From positions 682,001 to 746,000 of the forward strand of contig NZ_FXAZ01000001.1 of assembly GCF_900177815.1 (NCBI RefSeq): a stretch of 64,000 nt of DNA, given 5' to 3'. Both the position numbers and the translations under genes were made by a program. Source of the stretch: Paenibacillus aquistagni. Lineage in GTDB: Bacteria > Bacillota > Bacilli > Paenibacillales > Paenibacillaceae. Of the stretch, positions 28,674 to 38,670 are shown piece by piece. Each line of letters begins with the position of its first letter. The first letter of the stretch is position 1. Under the pieces are notes generated by a model. The model saw only the letters and a program-made list of their open reading frames with translations, was not told the origin of the DNA and made no database searches.

Positions 28674-29717
28674 ATGACGAATCAAAAGCGGTTTAACGTT
28701 GCAGTTGTAGGAGCTACAGGAGCAGTAGGGGAACAAATAATCAAGCTGCTTGAGGAGCGTCAATTTCCTTTCCAACAATTAAAGCTGTTGTCCTCAGCAC
28801 GTTCTGCAGGCAAGAAAATCTCCGTTTGCGGAGTCGAGTATACGGTTGAGGAAGCTTGTCCTGAGAGCTTTGAGGGCATTGATATTGCTTTATTCAGCGC
28901 TGGAGGAGATGTTTCCAAGGCACTAGTGCCTGCTGCGATTGAAAGAGGGGCTGTATGTATCGATAATACAAGCGCTTTTCGCATGGATCCGACAGCACCA
29001 CTCGTTGTGCCTGAGGTGAACGCTGACAAGATCAAAGAACACCAAGGGGTAATTGCCAATCCGAACTGCTCTACCATTCAAATGGTTGCAGCGCTGAAGC
29101 CATTATATGACCGTTACGGCATCGATCGCATCATTGTGTCTACTTATCAAGCCGTCTCAGGTGCAGGAACACGCGCTATCGACGAAATGCTGCATCAGAC
29201 GAAGGAAGTCCTTGAAGGCAATACGGTTAAACCTGATGTTCTTCCTGTGTCCTCTCTGCCTGTGAAGCATCAAATTGCTTTTAATGCGATTCCTCAAATC
29301 GACAAGTTCCAAGAGAACGGATTTACTTACGAAGAAATGAAAATGATTAATGAAACAAAGAAAATTATGGATGACGAGTCTATTAAAGTGACGACAACCT
29401 GCGTGCGCATTCCAGTGGTATATGGGCACTCCGAGTCCGTATATGTTGAGCTTAAAAACGACTACGACTTGGCAGAAGTGCGCGAACTTCTTGCTGCTGC
29501 GCCGGGTATTACCGTAGTGGATCGTCCAGAAGAGCAAGCTTACCCGCTAGCAACGGATGCAGCAGGCAAACATGATGTGTTCGTTGGGCGTCTGCGCCGC
29601 GATCTTGATCATCCACGAGGCTTGAATATGTGGATCGTATCCGATAACCTGCTTAAGGGCGCAGCTTGGAACGCAGTTCAAATTGCAGAAACATTTGCTT
29701 CAGAGCGGCCAGAATAA
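28674..29717 (+). CDS. asd: Aspartate-semialdehyde dehydrogenase
   Basis: Reduces aspartyl phosphate to aspartate semialdehyde, the branch point to lysine/diaminopimelate, threonine and methionine. From ATG 28674, behind AAAGGGGAG, the protein has 347 residues. It has the NADP loop VVGATGAVGEQ (11-21) and the active-site NPNCSTIQ with Cys132, then SGAGTRAIDEM. An upstream in-frame start at 28614 lies within the preceding hairpin and is rejected. It heads the asd-dapG-dapA block that supplies dipicolinate and cell wall. Confidence 0.96.
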   Translation: MTNQKRFNVAVVGATGAVGEQIIKLLEERQFPFQQLKLLSSARSAGKKISVCGVEYTVEEACPESFEGIDIALFSAGGDVSKALVPAAIERGAVCIDNTSAFRMDPTAPLVVPEVNADKIKEHQGVIANPNCSTIQMVAALKPLYDRYGIDRIIVSTYQAVSGAGTRAIDEMLHQTKEVLEGNTVKPDVLPVSSLPVKHQIAFNAIPQIDKFQENGFTYEEMKMINETKKIMDDESIKVTTTCVRIPVVYGHSESVYVELKNDYDLAEVRELLAAAPGITVVDRPEEQAYPLATDAAGKHDVFVGRLRRDLDHPRGLNMWIVSDNLLKGAAWNAVQIAETFASERPE

Positions 29718-29826
29718 TACGCCGCTCTTGCTTTGTATTGGCTAGGCAGAATATGCAAGCTGCTTGCAAGCATGGAGCACATCATGTTCTGGCAGTCAGT
29801 CTTCATTAGTGTTGGAGGAATTACTT

Positions 29827-31044
29827 ATGAGAATACTTGTACAGAAGTTCGGAGGAACTTCCCTATCTACAGCCGAAGCCAGAAATCAAGTGATTCATCA
29901 TATACAACGTGAGCTTGAAAATGGATATCACCTTGCTGTTGTTGTTTCGGCAATGGGGCGAAGAGGTGAGCCCTATGCGACAGATACCCTGTTAGACTGG
30001 ATTGGATCCAATGGCGCCAAGCTGCCTGCTCGCGAGCAGGATATGCTGCTGTGCTGCGGCGAGATTATCTCTGCTACGACGCTTTGCAGTCTGCTTCATG
30101 ATGCTGGAATCTCGGCGACTGTGTTCACTGGCGCGCAGGCAGGATTTAAGACAGACCAGCATTTTAACAATGCCCGCATTCTCGATGTGAATCCTGAACG
30201 TGTGCTTGAAGCCATGAAGGAGAATAAGGTTGCGATTGTAACCGGCTTTCAAGGACAAGCGGAGAATGGGGATCATACGACGCTTGGCCGTGGAGGCAGC
30301 GATACCTCTGCAACAGCGCTCGGTGCTGCGCTTCGAGCAGAAATGGTCGATATTTATACCGACGTCAACGGTATTTTGACAGCAGATCCAAGACTTGTGG
30401 AGGATGCGAAGCCTCTAACGGTCGTAACGTATGCCGAGATCTGCAATATGGCTCACCATGGAGCAAAGGTTATTCATCCACGCGCGGTGGAGATTGCGAT
30501 GCAAGCACAGATCCCCGTTCGTGTTCGCTCAACCTTCAGCGATGAACAGGGAACCCTTGTTACGAATCCGGATGGGATCCATGACTTGTATGAGGGCATT
30601 GTAGACCGCTTTGTGACAGGAATCGCATACGTGAGCAATGTTACTCAGATTACGGTTGAAGCCCAAGAAGGTACTCATGATCTTCAGCTTAACGTCTTTA
30701 AAGCGATGGCCCACAACCAAATTAGTGTAGATTTTATTAATGTTACCTTATCTGGAGCTGTTTATACGGTCTTTGACCATGATGCTCCTCGAGCGCTTGA
30801 AGTTCTTAAAGACATGGGCTATTCGCCAAAAGCGTTGTCTAGTTGTGCAAAGGTGTCAGTTATTGGCGGCGGCATGAATGGGGTGCCGGGAATTATGGCC
30901 CATATTGTCGAAGCCTTAACGAAGCAGGATATTCAAATACTACAATCGGCAGATTCCAATACAACGATTTGGGTGCTTGTTACGAAAGAGGATATGGTAC
31001 GGGCATTACGTGCTTTGCATGAGCAATTTGGCTTGAATCGGTAA
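29827..31044 (+). CDS. dapG: Aspartokinase, DapG type
   Basis: Phosphorylates aspartate, the first step of the aspartate family pathway. B. subtilis DapG is the diaminopimelate-inhibited isozyme. The 405-residue protein starts at ATG 29827 and has KFGGTSLS (7-14) for ATP/aspartate binding, LGRGGSDTSATALGA, YTDVNGILTADPR, and two C-terminal ACT domains that should bind the regulator. An in-frame start at 29764 is too far upstream and has no binding site. Its place in the asd-dapG-dapA order matches B. subtilis. Confidence 0.95.
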   Translation: MRILVQKFGGTSLSTAEARNQVIHHIQRELENGYHLAVVVSAMGRRGEPYATDTLLDWIGSNGAKLPAREQDMLLCCGEIISATTLCSLLHDAGISATVFTGAQAGFKTDQHFNNARILDVNPERVLEAMKENKVAIVTGFQGQAENGDHTTLGRGGSDTSATALGAALRAEMVDIYTDVNGILTADPRLVEDAKPLTVVTYAEICNMAHHGAKVIHPRAVEIAMQAQIPVRVRSTFSDEQGTLVTNPDGIHDLYEGIVDRFVTGIAYVSNVTQITVEAQEGTHDLQLNVFKAMAHNQISVDFINVTLSGAVYTVFDHDAPRALEVLKDMGYSPKALSSCAKVSVIGGGMNGVPGIMAHIVEALTKQDIQILQSADSNTTIWVLVTKEDMVRALRALHEQFGLNR

Positions 31045-31084
31045 TCATACCGAAGTCATACGTATTTTAGGGGAGGAGACAAAA

Positions 31085-31972
31085 GTGGATTTTGGCAGAT
31101 TAGTAACAGCGATGGTAACTCCATTTGATGCTGAGCTTGGCATTGCTTGGCCAGAAACAGAGCGAGTTATCGAAGAATTAATCGAGGTGCAAAAGAGCGA
31201 CAGCTTGGTGATTGCGGGGACGACAGGCGAATCGCCAACGCTTAGTGATGAGGAGAAGGCTGAATTATTCCGCTTTGCAGTTAAAAAGGCTAACGGACGT
31301 GCGAAGATCATCGCGGGAACGGGAAGCAACAGCACTTCTCATTCAATTCATCTCACAAAGCTCGCAGAGGAAGCGGGAGTTGACGGCATCCTCTTGGTTG
31401 TGCCTTACTACAACAAGCCAAATCAGGAAGGACTTTATCGTCATTTTAAGGCCATTGCTCAGTCAACGACACTGCCTGTTATGCTCTATAATGTACCGAG
31501 CCGGACCGTAACAAGCATGAGTGTGGATACGACGCTTCGTCTTGCTAATGATGTGTCGAACATTGTTGCAACGAAGGAATGTGCTTCCATTGAGCAGGTG
31601 GCTCAGCTCGCATCTCATGCTCCAGAGGGTTTCTATGTCTACTCTGGCGACGATGCTGCCACGCTTCCTGCCTTAAGTGTTGGCGGTTATGGAATTGTCA
31701 GCGTAGCAGGACATATCGTTGGTAAAGACATGAAGCAGATGATTCAAGCCTATGTTGATGGACATGTACAGCTGGCAAGCGAGTGGAATGCAAAGCTGCT
31801 TCCTGTATTCAAAGGGCTGTTTGAAGCTCCTCATCCTGTTCCCAATCCTGTTGCCGTCAAATATGCCATGCAACTGCGCGGCTTCCAAGTTGGCGGTGTA
31901 AGACTGCCGCTTATTGAGGCAACCCAAGCGGAGAAGGAATTTGTAGAACAAGTGATCAAGCCGTTTCTTTAA
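31085..31972 (+). CDS. dapA: 4-hydroxy-tetrahydrodipicolinate synthase
   Basis: Condenses pyruvate with aspartate semialdehyde. The product goes to lysine and diaminopimelate or, through DpaAB, to dipicolinate. The 295-residue TIM-barrel protein has GTTGESPTLS (45-54), the catalytic Tyr135 in LYNVPSRT and the Schiff-base Lys164 in VATKECAS. It starts at GTG 31085 behind GGGGAGGAG. A strong symmetrical terminator ends the operon. Confidence 0.97.
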   Translation: MDFGRLVTAMVTPFDAELGIAWPETERVIEELIEVQKSDSLVIAGTTGESPTLSDEEKAELFRFAVKKANGRAKIIAGTGSNSTSHSIHLTKLAEEAGVDGILLVVPYYNKPNQEGLYRHFKAIAQSTTLPVMLYNVPSRTVTSMSVDTTLRLANDVSNIVATKECASIEQVAQLASHAPEGFYVYSGDDAATLPALSVGGYGIVSVAGHIVGKDMKQMIQAYVDGHVQLASEWNAKLLPVFKGLFEAPHPVPNPVAVKYAMQLRGFQVGGVRLPLIEATQAEKEFVEQVIKPFL

Positions 31973-32052
31973 TGCTAAGCTGGGGCTTGCAGATCTCAAC
32001 AAATAGGATAGATGCTTCATTCAGTTGAACGGAATAATCATTTTGGATTACG

Positions 32053-32079
32053 AAAAAGCCCAAGATACTTGGGCTTTTT
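32053..32079 (+). terminator. Strong terminator after dapA
   Basis: AAAAAGCCCAAG (32053-32064) pairs perfectly with CTTGGGCTTTTT (32068-32079) around a 3-base ATA loop. The A- and T-runs make it usable from both strands. The gap 32080-32432 holds AT-rich sequence, a cre-like site and the rnjB promoter, and no gene. Confidence 0.93.
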
Positions 32080-32228
32080 CGTATTTAAATGAACCTAAGG
32101 ATCAAAAATAAGACAAGAGAAGAAGCGTCCGAACATGACTTGCAGCAGCTTGCAATTCAATTTGTTTTGGAATTATTTTTTTGCATGTCATGAAAAATTT
32201 GAACGAATTTTTTTGGTGCTACAGATCT

Positions 32229-32243
32229 ATGAAAACGCTTTAA
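32229..32243 (+). promoter_or_regulatory. Candidate CcpA binding site (cre)
   Basis: ATGAAAACGCTTTAA fits the Gram-positive cre consensus WTGAAARCGYTTWNN at every position. It lies about 95 bases upstream of the rnjB -10. CcpA represses or activates through such sites depending on position; the target here is not certain. Confidence 0.55.
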
Positions 32244-32314
32244 AACCAACGTTTTTTTTAACTTCACGAGTGATGAATCAGTAGGCATCTGTCTTTAAGG
32301 ATCAAAACGCCGAC

Positions 32315-32344
32315 TTGTGTTTTTTCATAACGTTCATGTATAAT
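32315..32344 (+). promoter_or_regulatory. Promoter for rnjB
   Basis: TTGTGT (32315-32320) and TATAAT (32339-32344) are 18 bases apart. It is about 90 bases upstream of the rnjB start, leaving a modest 5' leader. Confidence 0.65.
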
Positions 32345-32432
32345 GATTATCAAGTGACTGGGTGCGGTATATTTTACAAACGTTAGTTCATTGGTGCGAC
32401 GGCCAACTGAATATAGGAGGTTAAGATAGACA

Positions 32433-34109
32433 TTGTCAAAGAAGAACAACACAGATAAGCTATCCATTTTTGCACTGGGTGGCGTAGGTGAAATTGGGAA
32501 AAATATGTACGTTGTCCAATATGGTAACGATATTGTCGTTATTGATGCTGGATTGAAGTTTCCAGAAGAAGATATGCTCGGAATCGATATCGTTATTCCT
32601 GATATCACCTACTTAACAGAAAATCGAGATAAAGTAAGAGGTATTATTGTTACACATGGACATGAGGATCACATCGGAGGACTTCCATATGTACTGCGTC
32701 ATCTGAATGTGCCTGTGTATGCGACTAGACTTACAATTGGACTAATTGAAAGCAAACTTCGCGAGGCGAATTTGCTTGGCGAGACGAAGCGCATTCTCAT
32801 CCATGCGGATTCCGAGGTACAGCTTGGATCGATGACGGCCACATTCTTTAAGACCAATCACTCGATCCCTGACTCCGTTGGGGTATGCCTGGATACACCG
32901 GAAGGTGCGGTAGTACATACCGGTGACTTCAAGTTTGATCATACGCCAGTTAATGGCCAATATGCAGACTTGCATCGCATGGCAGAGATTGGTGCCAAAG
33001 GGGTTCTCGCACTTTTATCCGATAGTACAAATTCGGAGAGACCGGGTTTTACGCCTTCTGAAAGCAGCGTAGGCGATACGCTGGAGGAGATCTTCCATAA
33101 TGCAGAGCAGCGAGTTGTCGTCGCAACATTCGCTTCTAACATTCATCGTGTGCAGCAGGTCATTGAGGCCGCTCATGCTACGAATCGCAAGCTGACCGTA
33201 ATCGGACGCAGTATGGTTAACGTCGTAACGATTGCTTCTGAATTGGGCTACCTTCACATTCCGGATGGGATGCTGATTGAGCCTGAAGAAGTAAACAAGC
33301 TTGCAGCTGATCGAGTCGTTATTTTGTGTACAGGCAGTCAAGGAGAACCGATGTCTGCTCTGACGAGAATGGCGCGCTCAACGCATCGCAAGGTAGATAT
33401 TCTGCCAGGCGATACCGTTGTTATCGCAGCAACACCAATCCCAGGCAATGAGAAAGATGTAGGTCGAACGGTGGATGAGCTGTTTAGATTAGGAGCCAAT
33501 GTTATTTACGGCGGCGCCCAAACTAAAGTTCACGTATCCGGACATGGCAGTCAAGAAGAGCTCAAGCTGATGCTTAACTTGATGAGGCCGCAATACTTTA
33601 TCCCGATTCACGGGGAATACCGCATGCTTCGCCAACATGCTAGACTGGCTGAGGCCGTAGGCATCGAACCTGAGAACATCTTTATTACCGACATCGGTGA
33701 TACGGTTGAGATTCAGAACGGTGTCGCTCGCAAGGGCTCCAAGGTACCGTCGGGCTATGTGCTTATCGATGGTTTGGGTGTAGGAGATGTGGGCAATATT
33801 GTGCTTCGTGATCGCAAGCTGCTCTCCCAAGATGGCATTCTTGTCGTCGTCGTGACGTTAAGCAAGCAGGATGGAACGATTATGTCAGGACCTGATATTA
33901 TCTCCAGAGGCTTTGTGTATGTACGAGAATCAGAAGGGCTTCTAGATGAAGCGAATCGCATTGTGACCTCTACGCTGCAGCGTCTAATGAGTGAGAATGT
34001 GAACGAGTGGGCTTCATTGAAGACGCATGTAAAAGATGCGCTTGGCCGCTTCTTGTATGAACAAACTCGTCGCCGTCCGATGATCCTTCCTATTATTATG
34101 GAAGTGTAA
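32433..34109 (+). CDS. rnjB: Ribonuclease J (RnjB-type by position)
   Basis: Metallo-beta-lactamase-fold RNase with 5'-3' exonuclease and endonuclease activity in mRNA decay and rRNA maturation. The 558-residue protein has the zinc motif HGHEDHIGG (75-83), further ligands in HTGDFKFDH, the beta-CASP domain in the middle (GSQGEP) and a C-terminal domain. It starts at TTG 32433 behind ATAGGAGGT. Position after dapA and before tepA matches B. subtilis rnjB (ymfA). Only this RNase J is in the window, so its RnjA/RnjB assignment rests on gene order. Confidence 0.93.
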   Translation: MSKKNNTDKLSIFALGGVGEIGKNMYVVQYGNDIVVIDAGLKFPEEDMLGIDIVIPDITYLTENRDKVRGIIVTHGHEDHIGGLPYVLRHLNVPVYATRLTIGLIESKLREANLLGETKRILIHADSEVQLGSMTATFFKTNHSIPDSVGVCLDTPEGAVVHTGDFKFDHTPVNGQYADLHRMAEIGAKGVLALLSDSTNSERPGFTPSESSVGDTLEEIFHNAEQRVVVATFASNIHRVQQVIEAAHATNRKLTVIGRSMVNVVTIASELGYLHIPDGMLIEPEEVNKLAADRVVILCTGSQGEPMSALTRMARSTHRKVDILPGDTVVIAATPIPGNEKDVGRTVDELFRLGANVIYGGAQTKVHVSGHGSQEELKLMLNLMRPQYFIPIHGEYRMLRQHARLAEAVGIEPENIFITDIGDTVEIQNGVARKGSKVPSGYVLIDGLGVGDVGNIVLRDRKLLSQDGILVVVVTLSKQDGTIMSGPDIISRGFVYVRESEGLLDEANRIVTSTLQRLMSENVNEWASLKTHVKDALGRFLYEQTRRRPMILPIIMEV

Positions 34110-34196
34110 TTAAGTTAAAGACAATTATTATGATAAAACATGGCAAGACATCTATAATGAAATGTGACTATAGGTCGCATTCAGATCACTAAGATG

Positions 34197-34247
34197 AAGA
34201 ATAGCTCTTTACTTCTCTGACAGGAGGAGGGGAGCTATTCTTTTTTT
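34197..34247 (+). terminator. Rho-independent terminator after rnjB
   Basis: AAGAATAGCTC (34197-34207) pairs perfectly with GAGCTATTCTT (34232-34242), followed by T bases to 34247. Confidence 0.9.
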
Positions 34248-34396
34248 ATACATTAGAGTCATCTTTATGATCAGTTGTGATCTTTGAATGATTTGCACGA
34301 TATCCTCTTCTGGCTCGCATAACACATTACTGGATGGAGCAACCTATACCTAGGAATGTACATGCAGAGATTGTATGCAGAGAATGGAGGAGCAAC

Positions 34397-35572
34397 ATGT
34401 CCCAGTACAATAGCGGAAGAAGAAATCCTTTCTTAAACCAATACTCCTATATCTTAAGCAACAAACAAAAAAATAGAAACAATCAATATGAGCAGTATGA
34501 ACAAAATCAAAATGAGCAGCAGCCAGGTTCGCCTTATGCCCCCTCATTGCCGCCAGCGCCAACTGATCCAATGAGGGATCGCATGCCTCCAGCCGTTCAG
34601 AGCATTCAGCAATTCGGAACCGCCTCTACACCCAATGTTAGCGAATCGAATATTTACTGCTTGAATATTATCGGACAAATTGAAGGCCATATTATCCTGC
34701 CCCCTCAGAATAAGACGACGAAGTATGAGCATATTATTCCTCAGCTCATTGCCGCTGAGCAGAATTCCAAGATCGAGGGTGTGCTGATTACACTGAACAC
34801 AGTAGGTGGGGATGTGGAAGCAGGTTTGGCAATAGCAGAGATGATTGCTTCCTTATCGAAGCCAACAGTTACACTCGTGCTTGGAGGCGGTCACAGCATC
34901 GGTGTGCCGATTGCAGTTGCCTCGCATATATCTGTCATTGCCGAGACCGCCACCATGACCATTCATCCCATTCGGCTGACAGGTCTCGTTATTGGCGTGC
35001 CGCAAACCTTCGAATATCTCGATAAAATGCAGGAGCGGGTAGTACGTTTCGTGACCAGCCATTCCCGCATCTCAGACGATACGTTCAAGCAGCTGATGTT
35101 TAAAACCGGGGAGCTTACTCGAGATATAGGCACGACGGTAATTGGGACGGATGCTGTTCGAATGGGTCTAATTGATGAAGTTGGAGGCGTATCGGCTGCC
35201 TTGTACCACTTGAATCAATTGATCGAAGCCAAGCGGGCGATTGATGAACAGACCAAGCCTAAGCAGGAAGGAAATAACGGAGCGAATGCCACCAATGGCT
35301 CGGGCAATCAACAGCAGCAAGGCAATAACGGCGGAGAACAATCTCAAGCCTCCTGTTCGAACCAGCACGGTCAAGAGCAAGGAATGAACCAACAGCAAGC
35401 CCAAGGACAACCGCCACATATTCAGAATCAGCCCCATAATCAGGGACAAGGGAACAATAATCAATCGCAAGGACAGCAGCAAATGCACAACCAATATGAA
35501 AGCCAACAGTATGCGGGTAAACAAAACGATTCGCGCTCCAACAGCAGTTCGCAATCAGAGGGGGGCATGTAA
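34397..35572 (+). CDS. tepA: ClpP-class serine protease TepA with long Asn/Gln-rich tail
   Basis: TepA/YmfB family, a ClpP-fold protein linked in B. subtilis to protein translocation and spore biology. I set the start at ATG 34397 behind GGAGGAG (34386-34393), giving 391 residues. A Gln/Asn-rich N-terminal stretch (about 15-45) precedes the ClpP-like core (about 80-270), which keeps the Ser in [11 protein letters not shown] and the His in ATMTIHPIR. The last ~96 residues are almost only N, Q, G, S and H, unlike the short B. subtilis protein as I recall it. The stop overlaps the ylzJ start by one base. Confidence 0.9.
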   Translation: MSQYNSGRRNPFLNQYSYILSNKQKNRNNQYEQYEQNQNEQQPGSPYAPSLPPAPTDPMRDRMPPAVQSIQQFGTASTPNVSESNIYCLNIIGQIEGHIILPPQNKTTKYEHIIPQLIAAEQNSKIEGVLITLNTVGGDVEAGLAIAEMIASLSKPTVTLVLGGGHSIGVPIAVASHISVIAETATMTIHPIRLTGLVIGVPQTFEYLDKMQERVVRFVTSHSRISDDTFKQLMFKTGELTRDIGTTVIGTDAVRMGLIDEVGGVSAALYHLNQLIEAKRAIDEQTKPKQEGNNGANATNGSGNQQQQGNNGGEQSQASCSNQHGQEQGMNQQQAQGQPPHIQNQPHNQGQGNNNQSQGQQQMHNQYESQQYAGKQNDSRSNSSSQSEGGM

Positions 35573-35802
35573 TGCTGTACTCTATTCTGCCTATGGAAGT
35601 TGTGCTGGAGGGCAACGATACTTTTTCTCCTATGCATATGGAAATGAAGCGAAATGGTAGGACCCTGCTTGTGGAACAGGTGTCTCCTCAAGAAATGCGA
35701 ATTGAACGACTCGTGCTCGGTATGTCCATTGACGATTATTTGGATCCTGCCTATCAGCCGGGAACATTAATTCCTGTGTTCGAAATCAATCAAAATGAGT
35801 AA
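35572..35802 (+). CDS. ylzJ: YlzJ-like protein
   Basis: Conserved small Firmicute protein of 76 residues with no known function. It starts [14 protein letters not shown] and has a YlzJ-like core (VSPQEMRIERLVLGMSIDDYL in parts) with a Tyr/Pro-rich end. It starts at ATG 35572, sharing a base with the tepA stop (TAATG), so it is probably translated together with tepA. A strong terminator follows. Confidence 0.85.
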   Translation: MLYSILPMEVVLEGNDTFSPMHMEMKRNGRTLLVEQVSPQEMRIERLVLGMSIDDYLDPAYQPGTLIPVFEINQNE

Positions 35803-35818
35803 ATCATAATGTTTTTAG

Positions 35819-35840
35819 GGCACCTAGCAGGTGCCTTTTT
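35819..35840 (+). terminator. Rho-independent terminator after ylzJ
   Basis: GGCACCT (35819-35825) and AGGTGCC (35829-35835) form a perfect stem with an AGC loop, followed by TTTTT. Confidence 0.92.
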
Positions 35841-35907
35841 GCATGTTCTGGAAATTAGAGTATAGTTAAGTTGTGGTTACCGTTGAATAGTAAGAACGGC
35901 TGTTCTG

Positions 35908-35916
35908 TGGTATAAT
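35908..35916 (+). promoter_or_regulatory. Extended -10 promoter for spoIIIE
   Basis: TGG plus TATAAT (35911-35916) gives an extended -10 element 22 bases before the spoIIIE start. No good -35 sits at 17 bases; a TTGAAT at 35883-35888 is 22 bases away. Confidence 0.5.
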
Positions 35917-35937
35917 GTCCGTTGGAGGTGACAACAT

Positions 35938-38586
35938 TTGGCCCGAAGAAGGAAAAAGAAGCAGTCCTTTAGTAAAAGCTTGAAGTATGAGATGTATGGA
36001 ATATTGCTGATTACAAGCGCTGTCATCGCTCTATCCGGCGGTGCCGCCTTCGGTCGCGCGTTGTCTAAGCTGTTTGGACTAATGCTCGGCAAATTCTACT
36101 TTGTTATTCCACTTCTCTTCATTTATATTGGCTTGGCCGTCATGATCAAGCGCTCTTGGCCAAAAGGCTGGAGCTCACGCAAATCAGGCCTAATGTGCAT
36201 CGTCTTGTCATTAACCATGATGAGCACGCTGAATGCAGTAGAGCTTCGATTGCTTCCTGTGGCGGAGAATGTAAGCGCAGGCCAGATCTTCCACGCGATA
36301 CATAATACACTGCAATCTGATTTGCTGCAGGCGAAAGAAACAGGCACTGCAAGCGATATGTGGAACAAAAATATTAGCGGAGGCTACATAGGAGCAGCGG
36401 CATATTGCTTGCTGTACGGCTTGTTTGGTGCCTTGGGAACCAAGCTGATGACAATTGTCTTGCTTATCATCGGTTTTATGCTTGCCGCTCAACTGTCATA
36501 TGTGGAACTGGTCAGATTGATGCGCAAACAGCTTAACAAGCTGATCAAGGCGCTTAAAAAGAAACATAAGGCTAAATTGAATGAACGCAAGCTAGAACAG
36601 AAGCAGCAAGCCCAAAAAGCTCGTCCTGAAGTCGTTCCAGACTTCACCGAAGACGAAGAAGAGTACGGCACCGAGCGAAGAAAGGGTCAAACGCCTGTCT
36701 TCTTTCAGCTGTTTGGCTTCCGTCGACAGGTGGAGGATCCTTATGAAGATGAGGATGCGAGTGATGAGTGGAGAGAGCCAATGCCCAAATCTTCTAAGAA
36801 GAGAGCGGCTCGAGGCGTCGTTTTGGATCAAGAGCCATTTGTCCCTTCACATGATCAAGGACAACAAGAGATGGAACCCGTCGATCAGCAAGCTGAGCAA
36901 GCGGCAGAACCTTTGTTCCATGATTTTAATTATGAGAAGTCTTGGTCCGAATCTAGTCAAGAAGTAGCGGGTAACGATGATACCGAAGATGATTGGAATG
37001 AACCAATAGAGAAGATGGCTGCGCTTCCGCCTGTGGGGCTTGGCGATGCTGAGGCAGACGTGATGGATGAACCCGTCCATACGGAAGAGAATCATATGTC
37101 GGAGAATCAAGAGCAGTTAGAAGGCCAGCCAGTCCTTACACAAGCACCTCCGAAGCCAATTAAGCCATATAAGCTTCCTGGATTCCAACTGCTTTCTCGT
37201 CCTCAGGGCGGGGGCAAGGGTGGGGATCAAGCAGACTTTATGCAAATGGCAAGGAAGCTCGAAGCAACTTTGGAGAGTTTTGGTGTGCGCGCAAAGGTAC
37301 TGCAGGTTGTTCGAGGGCCTGCTGTTACAAGATTTGAGATTCAGCCTGATATTGGAGTTAAGGTCAGCCGAATCGTCAATCTCTCCGATGATATCGCCCT
37401 TGCTCTGGCTGCCAAAGACATTCGAATGGAGGCGCCGATTCCAGGCAAGTCCGCGATTGGCATCGAGGTGCCGAACAATGAGGTATCTGTCGTCACGCTA
37501 CGCGAAGTAATGGAGACGCCAACCTTCATGGATGCGCCTTCCAAGATGACGGTTGCACTCGGACGAGATATTTCAGGTACGCCGATCATTGGCAATCTTG
37601 CAAGAATGCCTCACCTGTTGGTTGCGGGAGCTACAGGTTCCGGTAAATCCGTCTGTATTAATGGGATTATCACAAGTATTCTATACAAGGCGAAGCCCGA
37701 TGAAGTGAAATTTTTAATGGTTGACCCGAAGATGGTAGAGCTTAATATTTACAATGGCATTCCGCATTTGCTGGCACCCGTTGTAACAGATCCTAGACGC
37801 GCGTCTTTAGCTCTCAAGAAGATTGTTGTTGAGATGGAAAAGCGCTACGAGCTGTTCTCTAAGTCTGGCACACGCAACATCGAAGGCTATAATAAGCTTG
37901 TTGAAGACAATAAAGAGATGGTGCTTCCTTACATCGTTGTTATCGTTGATGAGCTGGCGGATCTGATGATGGTAGCCGCTCATGATGTGGAGGACGCGAT
38001 CTGCCGCTTGGCACAAATGGCGCGTGCAGCGGGCATCCATCTTATCATTGCGACCCAGCGGCCATCGGTCGATGTCATTACAGGCGTCATTAAAGCCAAC
38101 ATCCCTTCACGAATCGCGTTTGGCGTCTCGTCTCAAGTCGATTCGAGAACGATTCTGGATATGGCGGGAGCTGAGAAGCTTCTAGGCAGAGGAGATATGC
38201 TCTATCTGCCGATGGGCTCCTCTAAGCCAGTGCGCGTTCAAGGCGCATTCTTGTCAGATCAGGAAGTCGAAGCGGTTGTCACCTATTGCCAAGAGCAAGA
38301 AAGTGCGCAATATAATGAAGACTTGGTCCCTGAGATTGATGAGAATGGCATGGATCAAGATGAGCCGATGGACGAGCTGTACGAACAAGCTGTTCAGATT
38401 GTGCTTGAAGGCCAGCAAGCCTCGGCTTCGCTTCTTCAGCGGAGACTGCGAGTAGGATACAACCGGGCAAGCCGCCTTATAGAATCGATGCAAACGCAAG
38501 GTATTGTAGGACCGCCGGATGGCAGCAGGCCGCGGGAAGTGTTGCTCACGCTTGAGCAGTACCAGCAGACGAAGATGTCTTCTTAA
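35938..38586 (+). CDS. spoIIIE: DNA translocase FtsK/SpoIIIE
   Basis: ATP-driven pump that moves chromosomes through the division or sporulation septum. The 882-residue protein, about 90 longer than B. subtilis SpoIIIE, starts at TTG 35938 behind TTGGAGGTG. About four membrane segments fill residues 18-190. A charged, Gln/Glu/Asp-rich linker (about 200-410) explains the extra length. The motor has GATGSGKSV (about 564) and [13 protein letters not shown] (about 666). The C-terminal gamma winged helix (about 820-880) with [15 protein letters not shown] should read the orienting DNA motif. Confidence 0.96.
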   Translation: MARRRKKKQSFSKSLKYEMYGILLITSAVIALSGGAAFGRALSKLFGLMLGKFYFVIPLLFIYIGLAVMIKRSWPKGWSSRKSGLMCIVLSLTMMSTLNAVELRLLPVAENVSAGQIFHAIHNTLQSDLLQAKETGTASDMWNKNISGGYIGAAAYCLLYGLFGALGTKLMTIVLLIIGFMLAAQLSYVELVRLMRKQLNKLIKALKKKHKAKLNERKLEQKQQAQKARPEVVPDFTEDEEEYGTERRKGQTPVFFQLFGFRRQVEDPYEDEDASDEWREPMPKSSKKRAARGVVLDQEPFVPSHDQGQQEMEPVDQQAEQAAEPLFHDFNYEKSWSESSQEVAGNDDTEDDWNEPIEKMAALPPVGLGDAEADVMDEPVHTEENHMSENQEQLEGQPVLTQAPPKPIKPYKLPGFQLLSRPQGGGKGGDQADFMQMARKLEATLESFGVRAKVLQVVRGPAVTRFEIQPDIGVKVSRIVNLSDDIALALAAKDIRMEAPIPGKSAIGIEVPNNEVSVVTLREVMETPTFMDAPSKMTVALGRDISGTPIIGNLARMPHLLVAGATGSGKSVCINGIITSILYKAKPDEVKFLMVDPKMVELNIYNGIPHLLAPVVTDPRRASLALKKIVVEMEKRYELFSKSGTRNIEGYNKLVEDNKEMVLPYIVVIVDELADLMMVAAHDVEDAICRLAQMARAAGIHLIIATQRPSVDVITGVIKANIPSRIAFGVSSQVDSRTILDMAGAEKLLGRGDMLYLPMGSSKPVRVQGAFLSDQEVEAVVTYCQEQESAQYNEDLVPEIDENGMDQDEPMDELYEQAVQIVLEGQQASASLLQRRLRVGYNRASRLIESMQTQGIVGPPDGSRPREVLLTLEQYQQTKMSS

Positions 38587-38592
38587 CAGTAT

Positions 38593-38622
38593 GCATAGAA
38601 CGTTTCCTATTTTCTCATAATA
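38593..38622 (+). promoter_or_regulatory. Candidate sigma-G promoter for sleB
   Basis: GCATA (38593-38597) and CATAATA (38616-38622) are 18 bases apart, fitting the forespore sigma-G consensus (gyATr, 17-18 bases, cAtnMtA) at the conserved positions. It is 49 bases before a spore cortex hydrolase gene, as expected for a forespore product. Confidence 0.6.
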
Positions 38623-38670
38623 AGTTTACTTTCCCTGTCAAATATACGAGAGAGAGGTAGACGTTAGGTT

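Noticed and set aside
29718-29826. Possible lysine riboswitch before dapG
   Set aside because: The gap is too short and has none of the L-box conserved blocks; only a small TGCAAGC/GCTTGCA palindrome is present.
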